A stretch of DNA of 7,578 nucleotides from Desulfurobacteriaceae bacterium. Its GTDB lineage: Bacteria > Aquificota > Aquificia > Desulfurobacteriales > DQVG01. Every line of letters starts with the position of its first letter. Positions within the stretch are counted from its first letter, which is position 1. The DNA lies in contig DQVG01000150.1 in the NCBI GenBank assembly GCA_015661865.1, positions 1 to 7,578 on the forward strand, in the 5' to 3' direction. The translations under genes were made by a program, and so were the position numbers. Below the pieces are notes generated by a model. The model was not told where the DNA came from. It ran no database searches and saw only the letters and a list, made by a program, of their open reading frames with translations. Shown here piece by piece: positions 1 through 5,763 of the stretch.

Positions 1-1
1 A

Positions 2-730
2 TTTATATCCAAAGTATATGTTTTAAAAAGTAAAAAAGAAGTTTTAAAAGATATATTAAAAAGACTTCATAAAGAAAATATAAAAATAGTTGAAAGTGAT
101 AAGCAGAAATTAAAAAAACTTGTAAATACTGATAAACATCAAGGGATAGTTGCTTTAATTTCCCCTGTAAAACCCGTAAGTTTGGAAAATCTTTTTGAAA
201 GATTGGTAAATTATAAAGAATATAAAGTTTTTCCTTATCTTGTTTATTTAGACCATTTGGAAGATCCTCATAATGTAGGAGCAATTTTTAGAACAGCTTT
301 TGCTTTTAAGGCAGCCGGAATAGTTTTACCAAAGGATAGAAGCGTATATATAAATGACACTGTAGTTAAAGTCTCGACCGGAACCGTATTTAAACTTCCC
401 TATGCTTTAGTTAATGCTCCCTCAAAATTTTTAAAAGAAGCAAAAAAAAGAAATATTTGGATTGTGTCTTTAGAAAGTATAAATTCTGTAGAAAGAAAAC
501 TGGGAGTAACTTCTTTAAGAAAGGTAAAGGAACTTTCTGAAACAAAAGCTCCGCACCCTTTAATTTTGGTAGTTGGCTCGGAATCTAAAGGTGTTTCGAA
601 AAGTGCTCTTGAGCTTTCAGATTTAATATATTTTATTAGCATGAATAAGGATGCTGATTCTTTAAATGTATCTGTTGCTACGGGAATAGCTCTTTACAAA
701 ATATATAAAGATTTGGAGAGGGAAACGTGA
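2..730 (+). CDS. rlmB: 23S rRNA (guanosine-2'-O-)-methyltransferase, RlmB/TrmH (SpoU) family, 5' end cut by window edge
   Basis: The frame is open from base 2 to the TGA at 728-730, giving 242 visible codons. The TTG at 182 is internal, because the 60 codons before it encode a plausible substrate-binding domain that ends in TDKHQGIVA, a segment typical of RlmB-type enzymes. Probably only about ten residues are missing. The SPOUT catalytic domain follows. Motif 1 is DPHNVGAIFRTA (visible residues 88-99), motif 2 is VGSESKGV (191-198) and motif 3 is SLNVSVATGIALY (220-232); motifs 2 and 3 form the knotted SAM-binding site. Known family members methylate the 2'-OH of a guanosine in the 23S peptidyl-transferase region (G2251 in E. 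coli) as cytoplasmic dimers. The segment between motifs 1 and 2 looks somewhat long (around visible residues 160-185). Its stop overlaps the next start by four bases (GTGA). A TrmH-type tRNA Gm methyltransferase is possible, but the N-terminal domain favours RlmB. Confidence 0.88.
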   Translation, partial: FISKVYVLKSKKEVLKDILKRLHKENIKIVESDKQKLKKLVNTDKHQGIVALISPVKPVSLENLFERLVNYKEYKVFPYLVYLDHLEDPHNVGAIFRTAFAFKAAGIVLPKDRSVYINDTVVKVSTGTVFKLPYALVNAPSKFLKEAKKRNIWIVSLESINSVERKLGVTSLRKVKELSETKAPHPLILVVGSESKGVSKSALELSDLIYFISMNKDADSLNVSVATGIALYKIYKDLERET

Positions 731-1953
731 AAAAAATATTAGTACTAATCTTTATATTGCTAATAGGAGCAGGTGCCTATTTTAAATTAAAAAATAAGAA
801 AAAAGTACTTATTCCTAAAAAAACTTATATAGTTAAATATATGGATTTAAACGAAACTTTAGATGAAACAGGAATTATAAAGGTAGAAGATAAATATTAT
901 GTATCTATCTCTTCCCCTATAAACGAGAAAGTTTTAAAAGTTTTTGTAAAAAAAGGGGATTATGTTAAAAAAGGAGACCTTTTGGCTACTTTAGACTCCT
1001 ATTATGTAGAAAAAGATATAAAGTCTTTAAAAAATAAATTAGAAAAGGTTATTTTAGAATATAAGAAAAATTTAAAAGATTTAAATTTAAAACTTTCGGA
1101 TTTAAATTATCAAATTAACTTTACAAAGATAAATTTAGCAAATAAGGAAAAAGATTTTAAATATTATGCTTGGCTTTTAAGTAAATATAGGTATTTATAT
1201 AAAAATAAAAAAATTATTTCAGAAGAAAAATATAAAAATGTAAAAGTTACTTTAGATAAAATAAGAAATGAAATAAATTCTTTAAAAGAAAAAATTAAAA
1301 AATTAGAAAAAGAAAAGGAATATCTTTTAGCTAAACTAGAGCTCACAAAAAAAATATTTGAAAAAGAAAAAAGAGATATTTTAATAGATTTACAGGAGAA
1401 AAAAAAGAAACTGGAAAACTATAACATAATTTCTCCCATTGATGGTCAAATCGTAAATTTAAATGCAAAAGAAAATACTTATCCCCAAAATCCATTATTT
1501 GAAATTTTAAGTTCTAAAAAGCTCGTTAATTATGTATATGTTGATGAAATTGACATAGGAAAAATAAAAAAAGGACAAAAGGTTATTTTTAAAGTAGATG
1601 CTTATCCTCAAAGAAAGTATATTGGAGTACTAAAGGATATTTTAATAAAACCAATTATACAAAACAATGTTGTATTTTACCTAGTAAAAGTAACTGGTTT
1701 TAATAAAACTGGCCTTTTACCTGAAATGACTACTCATAATGAAATTATTTTACGTACCTTAAAACACGTTTTAGTTATACCATCTCAAGCCGTTAAATGG
1801 GAGCATGGTAAAGAAATTGTTTATGTTTTAAAAGGCAATACAATTGAAAAAAGGATAATTAAAACTGGTGTGGAAAATAATGGTTATGTTCAAGTTTTAA
1901 AAGGATTAAAACCTGGAGAAAAAGTTGTTTTATCTTTTGAGGGAAATAGATGA
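727..1953 (+). CDS. Periplasmic adaptor (membrane fusion) protein, MacA/HlyD-like
   Basis: This 408-residue protein starts at GTG 727, inside the rlmB stop and behind the purine-rich stretch GGAGAGGGA (715-723). Residues 1-20 form a Lys-Lys-capped hydrophobic segment, either a membrane anchor or an uncleaved signal. A lipoyl/biotinyl-like half motif lies at about 55-90 (ISSPINEKVLKVFVKKGDYV). A long Lys/Glu/Leu-rich coiled-coil hairpin spans about 92-232, and the second lipoyl half at 232-260 contains IISPIDGQIV. Beta-barrel and membrane-proximal domains follow (about 262-408, with VIPSQAV and LKGLKPGEKVV typical of RND/MacA adaptors). Such proteins bridge an inner-membrane transporter to an outer-membrane TolC-type channel. 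The expected TolC-contact pattern R-x3-L-x6-S at the hairpin tip is degenerate here (Y154, Y158, S165). It is coupled by ATGA to the ATPase gene, which supports a MacAB-like role. The substrate cannot be inferred. Confidence 0.9.
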   Translation: MKKILVLIFILLIGAGAYFKLKNKKKVLIPKKTYIVKYMDLNETLDETGIIKVEDKYYVSISSPINEKVLKVFVKKGDYVKKGDLLATLDSYYVEKDIKSLKNKLEKVILEYKKNLKDLNLKLSDLNYQINFTKINLANKEKDFKYYAWLLSKYRYLYKNKKIISEEKYKNVKVTLDKIRNEINSLKEKIKKLEKEKEYLLAKLELTKKIFEKEKRDILIDLQEKKKKLENYNIISPIDGQIVNLNAKENTYPQNPLFEILSSKKLVNYVYVDEIDIGKIKKGQKVIFKVDAYPQRKYIGVLKDILIKPIIQNNVVFYLVKVTGFNKTGLLPEMTTHNEIILRTLKHVLVIPSQAVKWEHGKEIVYVLKGNTIEKRIIKTGVENNGYVQVLKGLKPGEKVVLSFEGNR

Positions 1954-2624
1954 GACCTTTAATAAAACTTGAAAATGTAAATAAAATTTATAAGTCTGGA
2001 AAAATAGAAACTCATGTTTTAAAAGATATTAATCTGGAAATTTATCCTGGAGAATTTGTTGCTATTATGGGTCCTTCTGGGAGTGGAAAAACCACTTTAA
2101 TGAATATTTTGGGTCTTTTAGATAGGCCATCTTCTGGAAAATATTATCTTAATGGAATGGAAGTATCTCTTTTAGATGACAATGAAATATCAAAATTAAG
2201 AAATGAATATATCGGCTTTGTATTTCAAGCTTTTTATTTAATTTCTTATTTAAATGTACTAGATAATGTTCTTTTGCCGATGTTATATTCTTCAAAAAAA
2301 TTACCTTTTGAAAAAAGGGCTAAAGAGCTTTTAGAAAAGCTTGGAATGAAAGATAGAATGTATTTTAAACCTAATCAACTTTCTGGAGGACAAAAACAAA
2401 GAGTAGCTATTGCTCGAGCTCTCTTAAATGATCCTTTTATTATTTTAGCTGATGAACCAACCGGACAGTTAGATAGTAAATCTTCAAAAGCGGTTATGGA
2501 AATTTTTAGAAATTTAAATAGAGAAGGAAAAACTATTATTTTAGTTACTCATGATCCATTTGTCGCAAATTATGCAAAAAGAAAGATATATTTAAAAGAT
2601 GGAAAGATTGTAGACAAACTTTAA
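1950..2624 (+). CDS. ABC transporter ATP-binding protein, MacB/LolD type
   Basis: A stand-alone 224-residue nucleotide-binding domain, the usual length for LolD/MacB-N-type ATPases. Visible motifs are Walker A GPSGSGKT (41-48), Q-loop Gln93 in VFQAF, ABC signature LSGGQ (144-148), Walker B IILADE (164-169) with catalytic Glu169, a D-loop reading GQLD (usually GNLD), and H-loop His201 in VTHD. All catalytic residues are present, so it should hydrolyse ATP on the cytoplasmic face. ATG 1950 overlaps the adaptor stop, and GAGGG (1939-1943) lies six bases upstream. The protein has no fused membrane domain and no FtsX/MacB-like permease gene follows; argH begins 21 bases downstream. It probably works with the preceding adaptor and a permease encoded elsewhere. 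LolD (lipoprotein release) or FtsE are alternatives, but the adaptor partner favours a MacAB-like exporter. Confidence 0.92.
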   Translation: MRPLIKLENVNKIYKSGKIETHVLKDINLEIYPGEFVAIMGPSGSGKTTLMNILGLLDRPSSGKYYLNGMEVSLLDDNEISKLRNEYIGFVFQAFYLISYLNVLDNVLLPMLYSSKKLPFEKRAKELLEKLGMKDRMYFKPNQLSGGQKQRVAIARALLNDPFIILADEPTGQLDSKSSKAVMEIFRNLNREGKTIILVTHDPFVANYAKRKIYLKDGKIVDKL

Positions 2625-2645
2625 GGCTATCTATAGGGGGTATAG

Positions 2646-4064
2646 ATGGAAAAACCATGGGATGGTAGATTTTCTGAGAAAGTAAGTAAGCTTATGGAAG
2701 ATTTTACTGAAAGTGTAAGTTTTGATAAAAGATTAGCTTTATATGATATAGCATTATCTACAGCTCATGTATTAATGTTAAAAAAACAAGGAGTATTAAA
2801 AGAAAATGAAGCTGAAGAAATTTTAAAAGCTTTAAAACAAATTAGAGAGGAAATTGAATCTGGCAAATTTGTTTGGAAAAAGGAATTAGAAGATGTTCAT
2901 ATGAATATAGAAAAAAGATTAACCGAACTTATTGGAGATTTAGGAAAAAAAATTCATATAGGTAGATCAAGAAATGATCAAGTTGTTACAGATGTTAGAC
3001 TTTTTACTCGAGAAAATTTAAAAGAAATTTTAAGTCTTTTAAAGGAAGTAAAAAAAGAAATAATAAAAAAAGCCAAAGAATATATAGATCTACCTTTTCC
3101 AGGTTATACTCATCTTCAACTTGCTCAACCAGTTTTATTTTCTCATTATTTATTAGCTTATTACTTTATGTTTGACAGAGATGAAAACCGAATAAAAGAT
3201 ACTTTAAAGCGCGTCAATATATCTCCTTTGGGAAGTGCAGCTTTAGCTGGGACAACTGTAAATATAGATAGGGAATTCACAAAGGAAGCTTTAGGCTTTG
3301 ATAATATTACCTTAAATAGTATGGATGCAGTAAGTGATCGAGATTTTCTTATAGAAACTATTTTTGATTTGGCTTTAATTATGATGCATATATCTCGTTT
3401 ATCTGAGGATCTTATTATTTACTCCTCTTATGAATTTAATTTAATAGATCTTCCAGATAGTTTATGTACAGGTTCTTCCATAATGCCCCAGAAGAAAAAT
3501 CCAGATGCTCTTGAACTTGCTCGAGGAAAATGTTCAAGATTATATGCAGATTTAGTAGGAATTTTAACTCTTTTAAAAGGATTGCCTTTAACTTATAATA
3601 GGGATCTTCAAGAAGATAAAATTTTTTTATTTGACGCTATAGATACTACAAAAATTACTTTAAAAATAATAAAAGAAGTTATAAAAAATTTAAAAGTTAA
3701 TAAAGAAAGAGCTTATGAACTATCTAAAGCAAACTATGCTTTAGCAACAGATATAGCCGAGTTTTTATCAAAAGAGGGAATTCCTTTTCGAGATGCTCAT
3801 AATATAGTTGGAAAGTTTGTTCGCTTTGCCATAGATGCTCAAAAGGATCTAGATGAATTATCTTATAAGGATTTAAGAGGTTTTTTAGGAAAGTATAAAG
3901 ATACTTTAGAAAAAAAGTATTCCTTAGAATATTTAGAGAAAATTTATAAAGATTTAGTAAATCCTCTAAAAGCCATAAATAGACGAAATGTAGTAGGAGG
4001 CACAGCTTTAAATCAAGTTAAAAAAGTGATAGAAATTTTAGAAAAAAATAATTTAGAGGGGTAG
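2646..4064 (+). CDS. argH: Argininosuccinate lyase
   Basis: This 472-residue protein matches the normal length of the family. The enzyme splits argininosuccinate into arginine and fumarate, the last step of arginine biosynthesis, as a cytoplasmic homotetramer. Recognisable blocks are the N-terminal WDGRFS (5-10), DVHMNIEKRL (83-92), the substrate-binding HIGRSRNDQV (104-113), GYTHLQLAQP with the conserved His156, and the fumarase/aspartase-superfamily signature GSSIMPQKKNPD (276-287), whose flexible loop carries the catalytic serine. The signature is intact, so an active lyase rather than a crystallin-like relic is expected. ATG 2646 is preceded by AGGGGG (2635-2640) with a five-base spacer. 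No other arg gene is visible, so the gene sits outside an arginine cluster, between an exporter ATPase and a transketolase half. The 21-base gap on its 5' side is the largest between genes in the run. Confidence 0.97.
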   Translation: MEKPWDGRFSEKVSKLMEDFTESVSFDKRLALYDIALSTAHVLMLKKQGVLKENEAEEILKALKQIREEIESGKFVWKKELEDVHMNIEKRLTELIGDLGKKIHIGRSRNDQVVTDVRLFTRENLKEILSLLKEVKKEIIKKAKEYIDLPFPGYTHLQLAQPVLFSHYLLAYYFMFDRDENRIKDTLKRVNISPLGSAALAGTTVNIDREFTKEALGFDNITLNSMDAVSDRDFLIETIFDLALIMMHISRLSEDLIIYSSYEFNLIDLPDSLCTGSSIMPQKKNPDALELARGKCSRLYADLVGILTLLKGLPLTYNRDLQEDKIFLFDAIDTTKITLKIIKEVIKNLKVNKERAYELSKANYALATDIAEFLSKEGIPFRDAHNIVGKFVRFAIDAQKDLDELSYKDLRGFLGKYKDTLEKKYSLEYLEKIYKDLVNPLKAINRRNVVGGTALNQVKKVIEILEKNNLEG

Positions 4065-4067
4065 AAA

Positions 4068-5027
4068 ATGGAGGAAAATTTAACTTATATTGATAATATA
4101 AACCTAGATTTAAACTTAGACTTCACTCAAGAAAGAAGGTTAGATAATAAAACTTTAGAAAATATTGCCAAAGAAATTAGGAAAATTATTTTAAAAGCAA
4201 CAACTCGAGCAAAGTCCGGTCATCCAGGAGGATCTTTATCAAGCACGGATATAATTACTTACTTATATTTTGAGTTTTTAAAACATAATCCACAAAATCC
4301 AAAATGGCCCTTAAGAGATAGATTTGTCCTTTCAAAGGGTCATGCGGCACCTGCCCTTTATGCTGCTTTGGCTTTATGTGGATACTTTCCGGTAACAGAT
4401 TTAAATACTTTAAGACAAATAGGTTCTCATTTGCAAGGACACCCAGATATGAATAAAACTCCGGGAGTAGATATGACAACAGGCTCTTTGGGTCATGGAA
4501 TTGGGGCTGGAGTTGGTATGGCTTTGGGCTTAAGACTTTCCTACAAAGCAGAATCTCCAAAAGTTGTGGTTCTTCTTGGAGATGGAGAAGCTCAAGAAGG
4601 AAGTGTTTGGGAAGCTTTTCATACTGCAGCTCATTATAATTTATCCAATATATGCATTATAGTAGATAACAATAACCTTCAAATTGACGGAAGAGTAGAT
4701 GATATTATGAATATTTATCCTCTTATGGAAAAATTGAAACCTTTTGGTTTTAATACTATAGAAATAAATGGACATGATTTTGATCAAATTAGGCATGCTT
4801 TGTCTTTATTTAAAATGGTTTCAGATTTTGATAAATACTCTTTAGAAAAACAAAAGGAAATCTTAAATACTTTAGAAAAATATAACTTTAAACCTTATCG
4901 TCCTACTTTTATTTTAGCAAAAACAATAAAAGGAAAAGGGGTTTCTTTTATGGAAAATGAAGTTAAATATCATGGAAAACCTTTAAGTGAAAAAGAGCTT
5001 CAGCAAGCTTTAAAGGAGCTTGTTTAA
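4068..5027 (+). CDS. Transketolase, N-terminal (thiamine-diphosphate-binding) subunit
   Basis: This 319-residue protein covers only the PP/TPP-binding half of transketolase, as in two-gene transketolases; full-length enzymes are about 650 residues. Visible motifs are SGHPGGSLSS (50-59), SKGHAAPALY (89-98), TGSLGHGIGAG (138-148) and the ThDP/Mg motif from GDGEAQEG (171-178) to NNN (201-203). The closing block has KGKGVSFME (288-296) and YHGKPLS (301-307). The enzyme moves two-carbon ketol units in the non-oxidative pentose-phosphate pathway, but needs the C-terminal pyrimidine-binding subunit, which is not the next gene. Two oddities are an Asn/Asp/Leu-rich extension of about 25 residues before the core, and an inserted Lys/Glu-rich helix at about 248-277 ahead of PTFILAKT. 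ATG 4068 has GAGGGG (4056-4061) six bases upstream and lies three bases after the argH stop. The symbol is left empty because tkt naming of split halves varies. Confidence 0.93.
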   Translation: MEENLTYIDNINLDLNLDFTQERRLDNKTLENIAKEIRKIILKATTRAKSGHPGGSLSSTDIITYLYFEFLKHNPQNPKWPLRDRFVLSKGHAAPALYAALALCGYFPVTDLNTLRQIGSHLQGHPDMNKTPGVDMTTGSLGHGIGAGVGMALGLRLSYKAESPKVVVLLGDGEAQEGSVWEAFHTAAHYNLSNICIIVDNNNLQIDGRVDDIMNIYPLMEKLKPFGFNTIEINGHDFDQIRHALSLFKMVSDFDKYSLEKQKEILNTLEKYNFKPYRPTFILAKTIKGKGVSFMENEVKYHGKPLSEKELQQALKELV

Positions 5028-5028
5028 A

Positions 5029-5763
5029 ATGAAGGTTGTCGCTAGTATTTTTCCTATATACTTAATTACCAAGCTTTTCTATCCAAAGGTAGATTATTTA
5101 GTTCCTCCTAACGTAAATATTCATATCTATGAGCCAACTTTAAAAGATATTTCAAAATTACCAAAAGTAGATTATTTTGTAGGAGCAGGTTATATTATCA
5201 ACCCTTGGGAAAAAAAGATAGTTGCTTTATCCAATGCTAAGTATATAGATCTTTCAAAGGGTGCAAAATTAATTTATGTGGGAAAAAACGTTGATCCCCA
5301 TTATTGGAATAGCCCAAGACAAGTGGTTTATATTTACAAAAAAGTTTTAAAAAATTATTTTAAAAATGATACAGCTTTTCAAAATATAAAAAACTTAGAT
5401 AAAACTTATGAAAAAACTTTTAAAACTTGTAAAATAAGAACTTTTATTACTACACATCCAGCTTGGAGATATTTAGCTAGAGATTACAACTTAACCCAAA
5501 TCTCCCTTTCTTTGGGCGAAAACTATTTATTACCTCAAGATCTTATAAAAATAGAAAATGCAATAAAAAAGTATAATATAAAAAGCATTATTAGTATAAA
5601 AGGTTATTCGTCTAAACTAATTGATCATTTAAAAAATAAATACAATTTAAAAGTATACTATTTAAATCCTTGTATCTTTGGAAATTCTTCATCAGATTAT
5701 ATAATTATTATGTTAGATAATTTAAAAATTTTTAAAAAAGTTTTAGTATGCGGGGAAGAATAA
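5029..5763 (+). CDS. ZnuA/TroA-like metal-binding protein without signal peptide
   Basis: This 244-residue protein resembles the cluster A-I Zn/Mn/Fe solute-binding proteins (usually about 290-320 residues). It begins directly with the first strand of the mature fold, VVASIFPIY (3-11). Three family metal-ligand histidines are in place: His32 in NVNIHIYEP, His91 in VDPHYW and His143 in TTHPAWRYL. The fourth, acidic ligand position near LDPLG in relatives appears to read Asn213-Pro214. The His-rich loop is absent and the mid-protein helix looks short. ATG 5029 is chosen because AAAGGAG (5012-5018) lies ten bases upstream. The alternative TTG at 5020 is too close to it, and an in-frame TAA at 5011-5013 rules out a longer N-terminus. 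There is therefore no signal peptide or lipobox, and the protein is probably cytoplasmic, which is unusual for this fold. No ZnuB/ZnuC-like genes are nearby. It follows the transketolase stop by one base and abuts the di-iron/GGDEF gene. Its role is unknown; metal sensing or handling is a guess. Confidence 0.8.
   Translation: MKVVASIFPIYLITKLFYPKVDYLVPPNVNIHIYEPTLKDISKLPKVDYFVGAGYIINPWEKKIVALSNAKYIDLSKGAKLIYVGKNVDPHYWNSPRQVVYIYKKVLKNYFKNDTAFQNIKNLDKTYEKTFKTCKIRTFITTHPAWRYLARDYNLTQISLSLGENYLLPQDLIKIENAIKKYNIKSIISIKGYSSKLIDHLKNKYNLKVYYLNPCIFGNSSSDYIIIMLDNLKIFKKVLVCGEE

Noticed and set aside
182..184. TTG as the start of the rRNA methyltransferase
   Set aside because: The frame is open back to base 2 and those 60 codons encode a recognisable RlmB substrate-binding segment; this TTG is an internal Leu codon.
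3..284. Minus-strand open frame of 93 codons, and similar minus-strand frames at 400-642, 1164-1346, 4255-4560 and 7141-7350
   Set aside because: All lie antisense to well-supported genes and show no family motifs; they arise from codon bias in AT-rich coding sequence.
5020..5022. TTG as the start of the ZnuA-like gene
   Set aside because: It lies one base after the AAAGGAG ribosome site, too close for initiation; ATG 5029 has a ten-base spacer.
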